Source: Mytilus californianus (lineage: Eukaryota > Mollusca > Bivalvia > Mytilida > Mytilidae). Taken from it: DNA of 64,000 nt. A program made the translations under genes and the position numbers. The notes under the pieces were generated by a model. That model did not search any database, was not told the DNA's origin, and saw nothing but the letters and a program-made list of their open reading frames with translations. Below, in pieces: positions 1-11,438 of the stretch (positions are counted from its first letter, which is position 1; the number at the start of each line of letters is the position of its first letter). Location: assembly GCF_021869535.1 (NCBI RefSeq), contig NW_026262734.1:113103588-113167587 (forward strand), in the 5' to 3' direction.

Positions 1-261
1 TATGATCCCCAATTTGATGAAAAAAAGTATTGTGGTCAAGCAGATGACAAAAAAAAATATTCTGAATCCAGATTTTCCCCATACCATATAGTGTAAAATT
101 TTGAAAAAAAATAATTTGATTGATAGCGTCGAAAAACTAAAAAAAAACAATTTCTGACTCAGACAAAAAACCATACCCCCCCCCTCCCTCTTTTTTTGAA
201 GTTAAATGGTTGCTCCCTAAACTTCTTGTATTTCAGGAGAAACTCAAACCATTATTCAGTA

Positions 262-335
262 AGGAGATGTGGTATGATTGCCAATGAGACAACTTTTCAC
301 CAAAGACCAAATGATGTAGAAGTTAGCTTGCTTAC
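262..335 (+). repeat. Fragment of interspersed repeat family A
   Basis: The segment carries the family A hallmark 'attgccaatgagacaac' preceded by 'agatgtggtatg' and followed by a 'caaagaccaaatgatgta' stretch. The same start is found at many other places in this window on both strands, for example 2255, 15983 and 33325. Confidence 0.7.
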
Positions 336-994
336 GTTGCTACATTTCAAATCTCACAATTACCAATCCACTATGAACTGCTTATTCAAAAAGATATTCT
401 GTCACCAAATGATTTATAAAATAAAACATCATCATATATACTAATATATGTTTTGCTCCCTTGACGAAATGCTGGGAACATAATGTTTTTCCCGTGTCCG
501 TTCGACAGTCCGTCCCGCACTTGGTATATATGGTTTAAACGACTGATTTCTTAGGACTTCAGTGTTTAAGCTTAAACTTTTAAATTATGTACCTGGTGTG
601 AGTACATATACTAAAGATGCGCATCAGATTTGTTTTTTTAGGACAGGTTGCTGAATTTGGCATTTTTGTAATATATTGTGCTGACTTTTTTCTACCTATA
701 TTGAGGTTGCATATATATTCTCAGGATCATTTTTTTTTAATAATTTTCCACGAACGACAGAATGTTGAACTTTGTCTATTTAAGTGAATTTTTGCAATTA
801 TACATTTTGCAAGGTTTGTTTGACTAACTACGAACCCAACCCAAACGTTTACATCGTACAAAGTATACTATATTTAGAATGTGTATTTTATCAGGATGTT
901 GATTTTCTTTATAATTTTCACAACTAACAGAATGTTTAACCTTTTTTGACGGCTTCATCAAATGTGTCTTTTAGACACAACTATTTCAAATTGT

Positions 995-1065
995 ACTGTA
1001 TCGTCCTGAAAATGCATGAAATATTTGCCACCGGACTTTTAGCAACCATCAATCAATCAATTGAA
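995..1065 (+). repeat. 3' end of a short retroposon, same family as 24933-25309
   Basis: The stretch reads 'cgtcctgaaaatgcatgaaa' followed by 'tatttgcc' and ends in a simple ATCA-rich tail (caatcaatcaattg). The same order of motifs forms the 3' end of the complete retroposon at 24933-25309. Only the 3' end is recognisable here, as expected for a truncated copy. Confidence 0.55.
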
Positions 1066-2254
1066 ATTGTACCTCAACATCAGTGTTTACCAAATCAAAT
1101 TTTTGAAGCACTTTATTTTATTCATGCATGGCGACATCGGTGACATCACCGTTGTCCAGTTTGGCAGGGTTAAGTTGAAGATTCAGTTTTAAAAAGCTAA
1201 AAGTGCACCCAGTTAGGACGAAATAAAATTAACTCAGTCGAAAGTTATATTGAATTATAAGAAATTTACGACAGGGGGGTGAAAATTAAACAACAAACAC
1301 CATTCAGATCCCGTTACATATTTTTTTCAAAACTTCTGAATAATACGTTATTCTGTATTCGGTAACGTCACAAGTTTTCTGTCAAATTCTAAGCGTATCG
1401 GTCAACTTTGAAGCAATGTATCTAAAAATCAAGGATAGTGACATATGTGTTTCTATGCATGCATGGATTCAATATACAATCCTGGATATTATGTTAGTTT
1501 TTAATCTTTCTCCGTATATAAGAACATAGCCATCTATTGAAAAATCTAAAAAAAAAAAAGTTAAAAAAAGGCATTTTCACTATATTTCTGTATAAATTTG
1601 TCGCCAAAATTGACGTTTTCTTATAAAAATTACAAAAAACCAATAATGGTGACCCCATTTTTTATTTCATATTCCGATGTAACTCGATTCGAAGTACAAG
1701 TGTGCCAAATATTTTAGAAATCGGGAGATATGCCATTTGGTATCGTGTTACCTTAATGCATTTAAAGGAAAAGAATGTCGACATTGAAAGTGAAACAAAA
1801 GTGAACCATTTTGTTGACTGATTCGATCCGCAACAAAATCATTCTTATACAGTTTGAAACGATAATTAACTTATTTTTTAACCTATAACATGAAATTAAA
1901 CAGACCTAGATAAATCCAATTGCACGAGGTCGCTATCTATTATATATTTATGTTTATGTCTATATCGGGTTATGTGACTGTAGGCATTCTTCGGAGGTCA
2001 TATCGATAGTTAATTAGATGACTAAAATACACACAAAATTCTGATATATTTTATCGAGTACATGCATTGTTAACTGTTTATTTCAGACTTATTGAAACTT
2101 GGATATACGTTTTAGTATGCTAAGAATGAAATATGAAAATTTGAGTACAATCAGTGAACATGAATTGGACAGCTAATGCCCTTATAAGGCCAAATAATTT
2201 TATTAATAAATAATAAAAATGTTGTAATATCTGATGACAATTTTAACTTAAAAA

Positions 2255-2500
2255 AAGAAGATATGATATGATTGCCAGTGAGACAACTCTCCATCAGAGA
2301 CCAAATAACGTAGCAGTTAACAACTATAGATCACCGTACGGCTTTCGTCAATGAACAAAAACCATACCGCATAACAATCTATAAAAGTCCCGTAATGACA
2401 AACGTACAACTTTTCAAACGATAAATCTAACGTCCTGATTTATATACAAAACAACAAACAAAACTTATAGGAAATACAGCAACAAACGAAAACAAATTAC
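2255..2500 (+). repeat. Interspersed repeat family A copy
   Basis: It begins with an 'aagaagatatgatatgattg' type head and 'gagacaactctccatcagag', and continues with 'ccgtacggctttcgtcaatg' and 'accataccgcataacaatc'. This order matches, in the opposite orientation, the copies at 30085-30345, 31490-31705 and 42300-42720. It is a dispersed non-coding repeat with no open frame of note. Confidence 0.7.
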
Positions 2501-3175
2501 TTGTGATTAGCATTTTTTAGAATAATTAGTTTAAACATATTTATTTATAGTGGATTGGGAAACAAGTTATTACAACTTATATTTATCCCTTTCTACTTTG
2601 CTGGTGCGAGTGCTGCCTTGTAGCGGCATTAGCCTGCTCTTTTTCGAAATCTACCAAGGTGTCTTTTCATAAGCCAATTACGAAATCACCTTCTGAAACT
2701 TGTGCATCTCATGCGGGATAATGTGGTTTGTAATCATATATTCACAAAACCACCGATGATTGATTATAAAAAGACAAAGAAATTTCTCAGATATTCTGAC
2801 ATCGACAAAAAAATATAGGACAATCCCTGAGGATTCATTTTCAGTATTTAACTATCTTTTGAGGTTACTTTCCTTCTGTTTATGTATGTAGCCTTGATTT
2901 GTTTCTTCTTAATCGTTTTACGGGATTTAAGCATCAGTAAACTACTGTCACCCTAATGTATAGTTTATCAAAAACATATATACATAATTTTATGTTTTTT
3001 AGATAGCTATTTATTATGTATTATTTAACGTTTTAGTGCATGGAAATATCTGAAGTGAAATAAGCCAACCGTCCAAACAGCACTCTTTAATTTTTTAATT
3101 GAAAACATATTGCAAACTTTTCTTTGAATCCTTAAAAATAACATCCTTAATATTTTCTTAATATGACCGCTGGTT

Positions 3176-3352
3176 TTAAAAGAAGCACAACAGTTCCCTG
3201 TCCAGCTGATAATCACTTCTTATTGTTGGCTCAATTGCACCTCGAGTGTCTTTCTCATGATCGGCAAGGCTGAATTGTTTTTCTTTAAAAATAGTTTCTT
3301 CAACTGTATATACTTGATCTGATGGTCTATCAGAACCAGATGTACCAACGAA
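3176..3352 (-). pseudogene. Terminal coding exon (copy 1) of an unrecognised minus-strand gene
   Basis: On the minus strand a splice acceptor (polypyrimidine stretch then 'cactag') is followed by a 58-codon open segment ending in TAA at 3176-3178. It is acidic and polar and ends near 'RGAIEPTIRSDYQLDREL'. The segment aligns with the exon at 4055-4305 in its last about 35 residues and also in the following 3' untranslated sequence, so the pair arose by duplication about 0.9 kb apart. I could not find upstream exons on this strand and do not recognise the family. It may be an exon of a living gene whose other exons lie outside what I can detect, or a relic. Confidence 0.4.
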
Positions 3353-3384
3353 CTAGTGAAAACAAGGTATATTTTGTAAAGATT

Positions 3385-3480
3385 AAACCTGGTTCTATAG
3401 CTAGCTAAAACTCCCACTTGTATGGCAGTTATTTATAGTTCCGTTATGTTGACAAAATTGGCTAAACAACAGGCATAATT
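3385..3480 (-). repeat. Fragment of interspersed repeat family C (inverted)
   Basis: The stretch 'cctggttctatagctagcta', then 'cttgtatggcag' and 'ttatgttgacaaaat', is the reverse complement of the middle part of family C, seen forward at 24790-24900, 50200-50290 and 52240-52330 and inverted again at 62370-62450. Confidence 0.5.
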
Positions 3481-3599
3481 GGTTAATGTGGCAAATGTTG
3501 GGATCCAGCAGCCACACCTGTGTAAACATACATCACAGCCATAATCCACAACTGATTAGAAAAATGAATGTCGCCTTAATGTATATTTTAAAATTATTA

Positions 3600-3875
3600 A
3601 TACAGAGCCTGATCAGAGGTTGTAGTTTGCTGATGTGGTTCATAAGTGGTTCTCGTTTCTCGTTTTTTATAAAGATTAGACCGTTGGTTTTCCTGTTTGA
3701 ATTGTTTTACTCTATCAATTTTGGGGCCCTTTACAGCTAGCTGTTATGCGTGAATCAAGGCTCCGTGTTGAAGGCCGTACTTTGACCTATAGTTGTTTAC
3801 TTTTTACACATGGTGACTTGGATGGAGAATTGTCTCATTGGCACTCATACCACATCTTCTTATTTCTACATAGAC
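3600..3875 (-). repeat. Interspersed repeat family A, longer subtype, inverted
   Basis: The copy holds 'ttctcgtttctcgtttttta', 'ggctccgtgttgaaggccgt', 'gagaattgtctcattggcac' and 'cataccacatcttctt' in this order. This is the reverse complement of the copy at 15983-16400 and runs parallel to 23315-23600. The short open frames inside it are accidental. Confidence 0.75.
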
Positions 3876-4054
3876 ATGTATGATGTTTTAGGTTAGTCTA
3901 TGTGGAAATGTTTTACGTTGTTTGTGCTTTGCAATTTTTTGAAGTGAACTATATGAATAAAACAACTGTACAATCATTACTCTTCAGCTCTGTAATTGAA
4001 AACAATTTGCAAATCTTTATATGAATATTTGAGCATAATAACCGTAAATACAAA

Positions 4055-4305
4055 TTAAGATGGCTGGTACAGAAATAATTTTTGCTGATCTCCGTCTAGC
4101 TGATAAATTCTGTCTAGACTAAATGTTGACTCTATTGCACCAGCAATGTCATTCTCGAGATCTACAGTTTCTGGTTGCTGTTCACTAAAACGTTCTTCTT
4201 CAACAGAACATCAAATTGATATGCTAGTCTTTCAGCACTAAATGCATCAATAAGATCATTAGTGTAATAATCATCATCATCATCATCATCATCATCATAA
4301 TGGAC
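4055..4305 (-). pseudogene. Terminal exon (copy 2) with Asp-repeat microsatellite and frameshift
   Basis: On the minus strand the acceptor 'cgttttag' is followed at 4305 by codons for V-H-Y and a run of Asp encoded by (GAT)n, which is the (ATC)n tract at about 4270-4299 on the plus strand. The frame continues through 'YYTNDLIDAFSAERLAYQF' and is then broken. A shift of one base restores a frame ending in 'GAIESTFSLDRIYQLDG' and TAA at 4055-4057. The end matches the exon at 3176-3352. The frameshift, together with the partial tandem duplication of its 5' part, argues for a broken gene. The product is not recognised. Confidence 0.4.
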
Positions 4306-4546
4306 CTAAAACGAATTGGTAAGTCATTGAATGTATATTTAATATACCAATATAGTCATTGCTTTTACAAATCATTTGAGTAAAAACCTTCTTAAAATGT
4401 GTAATAAGATCATTAGTGTAATAATCATCATCATCATCATCATAATGGACCTAAAACGAATTGGTAAGTCATTGAATGTATATTTAATATACCAATATAG
4501 TCATTGCTTTTACAAATCATTTGAGTAAAAACCTTCTTAAAATGTG
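4250..4546. repeat. Direct tandem duplication of about 150 bp containing an (ATC)n tract
   Basis: The unit from 'aataagatcattagtgtaat' through 'cttcttaaaatgtg' occurs at 4250-4402 and again at 4403-4546, nearly identical apart from the length of the (ATC)n microsatellite (about 10 versus 5-6 repeats). Each copy contains the minus-strand acceptor and Asp-coding start of the exon at 4055-4305, so the duplication created an extra acceptor. Confidence 0.85.
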
Positions 4547-4754
4547 AGCTAACTTTTGTTGACTTTGATTTCGATGTTTCACTTCATGTGTAATTAATTT
4601 TACAATTATTTCAATATACATTTTGTACTAGCAATGTGTTTCTTCAAACGTAAATTTGTATATTCATTGGTATTGAAAACATTCCTCATCTGTTTGAATA
4701 TGTCTCAGCATATCAGTTGTAACGCTATATTATTTTTTCTGGTGAATTGTTGAT

Positions 4755-4900
4755 ACAAGTGATAAAAGAGGGACGAAAGATACCAGTGGGAAAATCAAAC
4801 TCATAGATCGAAAACAAACTGACAACGACATGGTCAAAAATAAAAAGACAAAATGATAAAAGTGATAAAAGTGATATTCCTTTCCAACAACATCAGTGTA
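4755..4900 (+). repeat. Fragment of interspersed repeat family B
   Basis: It contains 'aaaagagggacgaaagatac', 'catagatcgaaaacaaactg' and 'acaacgacatgg', the start of family B that is seen longer at 9265-9950, 14160-14720 and 50820-51080. Confidence 0.75.
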
Positions 4901-5479
4901 TGTATTTGTACTGAAATGTGATGATATCATTCATCTAATCTTTGTTAGGATTTTGAAAGGAATGACGTTATTACGGTTTACATCATGTTCATTATGGACA
5001 GGCCTTCAGCTCCGTTGTGCAAATATCAGTCATGGACCGAGAACTAATGCAGTATGGAAAAATGGCATATAATAATTAGGTATTAAATGTCAGTATGAAT
5101 TGTTGATTGATTAGTCCAATTATTGAACTATTCTGTTTGTGACTTGTTTTATACCAATCTTGTAACATTACACGAACGTTGTCTTTTCTGCTGTTTTAAA
5201 TCCTGATTGAGTTCCTTTTATTCATGTATCTCTGATGATTTTGAAAGAACTGCTGTGAAGTTTGGCATAATTCTGATGTGCAATGAAGACTAGAAAATAA
5301 ATACATTTTAGAAAAAAAAACATATGTTTTTAATAGTAAGACTGGTGTTAAATGGACCTTAATGACTTTGTAGTCTAAATAATTAACTGATATGGACTGA
5401 AACTGACTTGATTTATGGTATACAGTTATGAAATTCTCAGTTGACGAATTTAACTAAATAAGTAAGAAACTCCGCGAGG

Positions 5480-5945
5480 TTTACCTTAGGTAGATTTGGT
5501 GGATTTGTCTACCCTTTTAGTTTTCTTTTAGTCATAGAGCTCCTCAAGTCAAATATTTAAGACATAGTTTGCTTTCCGATTTTTTGATTTGACCGTTCCT
5601 GAGAAAGTACTTTCAGAAAAGCAGTTCCAATGCACCATATTTATACGGTTTTTTTGTATGTAATAGTACTGAGTCGATTACACTGCGATTAGACAGTTAT
5701 TCAACGAGAATATCATCATCGAGGAGTCAGAAATTTTGACAGGACATTATTGTAACATACTGTTCTTAAGTTCTCCGTTAATAAATCAAGAACTCCTTAA
5801 AAACTAAGATTTCCACTCCTTTTGGCAAATTTGACCTAACTCTAAGTTGATTTGCTATTTTTCAAAGTGTTTATTGCTCACAAAGCTCATACACTATTCT
5901 AGTAAACTTTAGTGCTTGAGCGTTCCGAATGAAGATTTATTAAAA
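5480..5945 (+). repeat. Two degenerate family D fragments
   Basis: Two stretches (about 5480-5640 and 5815-5945) resemble the family D core seen at 38330-38510. Shared pieces are a 'gatttg' segment, a 'cataaagctc' or 'cacaaagctc' segment and a following 'gagcgttcc' type motif. Both are diverged and their ends are uncertain. Confidence 0.4.
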
Positions 5946-6419
5946 TGGGTCTCTGGTGCATTTAGTTTTATTGACATTTTAAGCACTAAGTCGATACTGC
6001 TGCTGTGGACTGCTTGCCCATTAGGGTATTACACGCACAGTATTTAGTGTTTCGATACTGACATGATTTATAACACACCTTTCTTAAGTTCTTTTTTGAT
6101 ACATTTTGAAATTCTAGAGAAATTTATGACTAGGTTTAAACTCACTCAGGCAAAATAGACCTCCAAACTACCTTTTATTTTAGAACTTCTGCTTCCGTGT
6201 CGATAAGGGGCACCAACGATAACCACTGAATTGCAATCGAGATCTCTAGGCTTCTGACATATAGAAAGTAGCGGGATTAAACATGCTTGTGAGTACCAAA
6301 AAACTCATCATAGATGCCAGGATAAGAATTATTTTCGTTAGACTTTTCTTTGTTTCTGTTTAACTTGGAAGCTTGAAATATATATAACTATGATATTTTC
6401 TGTGTGATAAATAAAGGTT

Positions 6420-6515
6420 ACAGAAGTATACCGCTTTTCAAAAGGTCATCAATCGATTGAGACAAAACAAATCCGGGTTACAAACTAAAACCGAGGGAAA
6501 CACATCAATGATAAC
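6420..6515 (+). repeat. Interspersed repeat family E copy
   Basis: It contains 'aaaggtcatcaatcgattga', 'acaaatccgggttacaaact' and 'aaaccgagggaaacacat'. The same series is at 63375-63480 (+), 57920-58020 (+) and, inverted, at 50740-50830. Confidence 0.7.
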
Positions 6516-8129
6516 ACATTATAAGATTATAGGATCATTTAATCAAACAATGAATTATAGAATGTGAAGACTTAAAAGAATGTTTTCTTCACCGTTAAAC
6601 GGTTGATGCTAAACTATTTCATATTAGCCCTTTCGCATTGTTATCACATATGATATAGTTATAAGGCATGCCTTAAAAGTAGTTGAAATATAAAATTAAT
6701 ACTACTATCAATAGAATCGTATGCAATAATTACATTACAAAATTTATGTAAAAGTAATTGTAATTTAATTGAAAATATCATATGTACTTCAGATGTAGTA
6801 TTAACACGATAAACACACTGCAAATAAAACTTAACATTGAAATAACAGATGATACCTAATAACCTTGGGAATTCCAATTTATCATCGACAGTTTGTTTAT
6901 GCTATCTTCACAAGAGATATATTGTAATTAAGATGCCGTACATATAATTGGTGAACTATATTCATATATGTTTACACGTTTGTCTTAGAGGTTATTGGAA
7001 ACACATCCTTCACTGCTATAATTGTCGTGTACATAATTAAGCCAATAATGTTTACTGTTTACATATCAATCTTAAGTGTTTAGGAAAATCCACATTCTAT
7101 AACAGTTCTAGTACTTATAGTTTATAATTTGTTTAGAATAAACGTTGAACTCAAAGTTTCTATATCAGAGGGAAATACTTAGCAGATATAATTAGATACG
7201 AGAGAGACAAATAGCAATGTTTTATGGTAAGTCATTATCAGCGTTTATATTAAAATTGATAAGAATAAGAAGCCTTTCATCTCCTGGTATACGTCTCAAG
7301 TGATTGAAATAAGTAATAAGATTTATAATTTTAATTGTATGAACTTTTTACAAAGATAAGCAACAAGTAGCACACTTCACAAAAAAAAACTAAAATAAAT
7401 TAGAATATCATCAATTAATTCAGCAAAGAATTATTTTGCATGTATTTCTCTATTTTGATACATTTGCTATTGTGAACATGAATAATGTCTCATTAATAAG
7501 GATGTCCTTGAGTAATAGCAATTGTTCTATAAGATTTCGCAGAAAACAGCATATTGTCATCTTGAATAACTGAAATCAATTTCATATTTTATTGGGTATA
7601 TATAAGCAGGTTAAGTACTTTAAGCCTATTTTCGGTAAGTTCAAACGAGTATCATAAAAAATGTGTCGTTTATAAAACCCGTGCATACAACTTACTATTG
7701 TTTACACATCTATCTAAGAAGTTTAGGAAAGTTCATATTCTTTAACCGTTGTGATATAAGGGTATATTTTTTGGTTATAATTGCCACTGAGTCATATTTC
7801 TCACATCCAGGGGCTGATATATATTTTATGAGGGGGATAACTTAACAGTAACTGGTAAATTGATACTAGCCGTTGTGATACTATAAAAAATCCTATCCGT
7901 TTTACTTTGGACAGCCCAAAAAAATAAACAAGGATAAGAATGATGTGATCTTAATATAGATCGATCTACTAATTATAGATAGATATAAGAAGATGTGGTA
8001 TGTGTATACTTTTTAAGTATAATGCATAAATTTCAAACCAGAATCAAACTTTACCGTTCTTAATCAACTGACCAAAGTTTGATATTTAAAAATAGTTAAA
8101 CCAATAACTGTTTGCATGTTTTTCACAAT

Positions 8130-8275
8130 ATCAAGACATTATATCTTCAAGTTCGTATGTATCTTTTTTCTGTTTTTGGTTTTTATGCATCCTTGGCTTT
8201 CATATATTCGGCTTTGTGCGTTCCTGATGAAGGTTTATTCAGAAGTTCGTTTCGGACGCATTAAATTTATCTTTG
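8130..8275 (+). repeat. Family D fragment
   Basis: The segment carries 'cttggctttcatatattcgg', 'ctttgtgcgttcctgatgaa' and 'cagaagttcgtttcggacgc', which corresponds to the second half of the copy at 38330-38510. The open frame here is incidental. Confidence 0.6.
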
Positions 8276-8414
8276 TCTGCAAGATATATACTTCCGCAAA
8301 TAAACAAATGTCATGGAAATCATCAGTTAAAATAAGTAAAGGCTAACATTATAAGATACGGCAAAGTTATATTTTATCAGAATTGTTTTGCGTACAATTG
8401 TATCGTTATTACAA

Positions 8415-8700
8415 ATGTGCACGCAAGACGCACGTTTCGTCTGCAAAGTACTCATCAAATCAAGTACATTGATAAAGCAAAATAAAATACAGATTTAAAT
8501 AGCATTTAGGACCAAATATATCGAAATGTTTGACAATTACTGCTAACATAATCTATTCCTGGGGTAAAAAAGACTTTAATATTTCGAACAATTAAAAGTT
8601 TTGTAAACAACAAATTTATTATTATGATGATATAAATGATATTTCATGTCAACACAGAAGTGGAGAAAAAAAACTCCACCAGTGGTGGCATAGACTCACT
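8415..8700 (+). repeat. Degenerate family G fragment
   Basis: The order 'cgcacgtttcgtctgcaaag', then 'ctcatcaaatcaag', 'aggaccaaatata', 'attcctggggtaaaaaagac' and 'catgtcaacacagaagtgg' parallels the units of the tandem pair at 58051-58660, at lower identity. Confidence 0.5.
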
Positions 8701-9264
8701 TATTTTTATAAACGTGTAGAATGTTTTTTTAATTATCATTTATAATTACTCAAATCGAAATTACATAGGGAAATTCTAAATTAATATTTGATGCTTCAAG
8801 TAGTATAAATTACTCATCAGGCAGAAATTCGTAATATTGAAATCAACGTGAAGAATTAAAATAAAATAAAACAATGTTCCAAAAAAAAAATATTTATGCA
8901 TAATGGCCCTGTATTAGACAGCCATCAAAATATGGAAAATCAATGATTTCTTTGTCTCAATTTAACTGATATGCATGTTTCTAATTAAAACTACTCGCTT
9001 AATTTGCATCCGATCTGACAGGAATTATGTGCGGATTCGTCTTCTAACGATCTTCTATGGTCTAATCGGATAAAAAACATTTCCAACATAGGCAACCTTG
9101 GTTCTGATCCTATAATTTCTCAGTTTTCAAAGTAATTATTATTTGAAACTACTTAGTGAAATTTAATTCGTTTGAATACTTTTATCGTTGTATATTGCGG
9201 AGAAATTAAACAATAACGGTAATTTGTACTGCTTAAATTCTGGACATGACATTGTTGCCATTTA

Positions 9265-9950
9265 TCTCAAGTTATTCTGTGTTGCTATAAAAGAGGGGGG
9301 AAAGATACCAAAGGGACATTCAATTTCATAGATCGAAAATAAACTGAGAACGTCATGGCTAAAAATGAAAAAGACAAACAGACAAATAATAGTTCACAAG
9401 ACACAAGTTATTCTTTGTTGCTATAAAAGAGGGGCGAAAGATACCAGAGTAACATTCAAATTCATAGATCGAAAATAAACTGACAACACCATGGCTAAAA
9501 AAGAAAAAGACAAGCAGACAAATAATGGTACACAAGACACAAGTTATTCTGTGTTACTATAAAAGAGGGGCGAAAGATACCAGAGGGACATTCAAACTCA
9601 TAGATCGAAAATAAACTGACAACGCCATGGCTAAAATAGAAAAAGACAAACAGACAAATAAAATTACACAAGACACACCATAGAAAACTAAAGACTAAGA
9701 AATGCGAACCCCACCAAAAACTGGGGGTGATCTCAGGTGTTCCGGAAGGGTAAGCATATCCTGTTTCACGTGTGGCCCTCGTCGTGTTGCTCATGTCATT
9801 ACAAACTCGCCGGGTAAATAGTATAATTCGGTAGGTCACATTCGTGAAAAGGGAACGGGATTGTTGTAAGAACATAAGGAACATATCCGATATCTTCCGT
9901 GAAACGGATATTACATAACGGTCAACCAGTTGATTTTAAAGACATAGACA
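9265..9950 (+). repeat. Family B repeat with three tandem copies of its 5' part
   Basis: A unit of about 137 bp beginning 'aagttattctgtgttgctat' and containing 'gaaagataccagagggacat' and 'aacgccatggctaaa' occurs at about 9268, 9405 and 9541. The last copy runs into the longer family B body ('accccaccaaaaactggggg', 'ggtgttccggaagggtaagc', 'attcggtaggtcacattcgt'). The 129-residue open frame on the opposite strand at 9495-9884 lies wholly in this repeat and is not a gene. Confidence 0.8.
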
Positions 9951-10530
9951 GTAAACATTATCCTACTCTGGAAGTCTAGATTAATGTTTATGCAACGTTC
10001 ATAGATGTGTGATGATTTTTTACATTTGCTAATCACTACTTGATGATCTATTATTATAAGTTCAAGGATGTGTAAGGAGGTTCTTTAAGTAAAACTAACA
10101 ACAAACGGTAAGGTAAATCATAATTTGTGTGAACAAAACGAAGTTCAAATTAACATCAATTGACCCCATCATCATGTAGGAATCTGTGAGACTTCATCCG
10201 AGCATGAGGCGTTAAATTGGCCCTGAAATTCTAATTCTAAATCAAGCTTTTTTTAAATTATGTAAATTTATTGATAAATTGAAGAAAAAGAATATTCCAC
10301 ATGAAATTATCTTTTCACGAATAATTATTGTGAAGACATAAATGAGTAATAGATTAACAACAAAATACACTAGACTCACATTCACATATTTCTAAAAAAA
10401 AAAAAATTTGTAGTACATTTTTTTTTAGGTAAAGTCGTTTGTAATACAACAATCCTTATTCTTTTGTTGTAACGTCAACTATTTACGGAAACGGGTCTAG
10501 GGTCCAGAAATGGCGGACACATTATAATGA

Positions 10531-10820
10531 GAGGGGGCCTCGGTGGCCGAGTGGTCTAAGTAGTTACTACTGTAACCATTAGCCAGTCAACACTGAGGTT
10601 GTGAGTTCGAACACCGCTCATGCGGGTGCACCTGACTCCAATCTTAATTGACTAGGATAGTCAGTTTTCCTATCGAAGGTCGGTGGTTTTCTCCGGGCAC
10701 TCCGGCTTCCTCCACCAATAAAAACTGGCCGCTACGAAATAGCCCAAAAGCGGTGCTTAAAAGTGGCGTTAAAACACTAAAAATCAAATCAAATCATAAT
10801 AATCAATCTATCAAACAGGA
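10531..10820 (+). mobile_element. tRNA-derived SINE
   Basis: The head resembles a class II (Ser/Leu-like) tRNA gene. Box A 'tggccgagtggtctaag' lies at 10544-10560 and a box B like 'gtgagttcgaacacc' at 10601-10615. No acceptor stem closes, so it is not a functional tRNA gene. It continues into a body with 'tttctccgggcactccggct' at about 10689-10708, a motif I associate with conserved central domains of animal SINEs. It ends in an A-rich tail of 'aaatcaaatcaaatcat' near 10780-10800. I could not find convincing target duplications. RNA polymerase III internal promoters are expected from boxes A and B. The SINE superfamily assignment is open. Confidence 0.75.
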
Positions 10821-11438
10821 TCTCAAAGACACAATACAAAATGATAAAAAAGACATTTTGAGGTAAGAAGATGATCTTCAACAAAATGTTACGTATGTTG
10901 AATATTAAATACGTAAATTATTTATTTCCTATTGGTTCTTGTCTGTTTAAGTTTATACTTATATTCAGCTTTTATTTTAAAAAAGGAAATTCTTAATTAA
11001 AATTTTACAGTATATCGGTCTAATATGAACAATGTTTCATGATTTATAATGCAGGGTATGCTGTTGTGCATTTGTTGTAAAATACCTGAAATATTTCGCA
11101 GTCATGTTAATCAAACATATAATAAAGATGTGTACAAATAACGTGTACGTGATATCGCTGCACACCACACGTGTTTCTAGAATAACCTTCATCAGAAGAA
11201 AAGACAAAATAGAAAGCCGACAAATCTATAGGCCTAAACAATACACCAAAACTGCCTTCATTTCAATTTCAAGCACAAATACAAGGATGCAAAAGCATTT
11301 AATTTTTTTATTTCTTTTCAGTTGTTAAAAGTAGAAAAGGATTCAAATAGTTCACAACTACACAACGTGTCAATACTAGTATCATTCAGTTAACCAGCTG
11401 TTGCATTAGTAAATATTCAAAGGTGATAATCTTTGGAT

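Larger units (their letters stand above)
1..3175. other. Non-coding region with scattered repeat fragments
   Basis: I see no supportable gene here. The region is AT-rich with several poly-A/T runs (for example near 1548-1560). It holds a fragment of the 'attgccaatgagacaac' repeat at about 262-335, a retroposon tail at about 995-1065 and a longer copy of the same repeat at about 2255-2500. Short open frames in it have no coding character. Confidence 0.6.
4560..9260. other. Non-coding region with repeat fragments
   Basis: I see no gene. The region holds a family B fragment (4755-4900), family D fragments (5480-5945, 8130-8275), a family E copy (6420-6515), the head of a family A copy near 7980-8005 and a family G fragment (8415-8700). 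The remainder is AT-rich unique-looking sequence. Confidence 0.55.

Noticed and set aside
9495..9884. 129-residue open frame on the minus strand
   Set aside because: It lies entirely in repeat family B, and related frames recur in other copies (26005-26255, 50625-51038). It contains no recognisable domain.
10531..10620. A possible functional tRNA gene
   Set aside because: Box A and B are present, but no acceptor stem pairs, no sound anticodon arm can be drawn, and the sequence continues into a SINE body.
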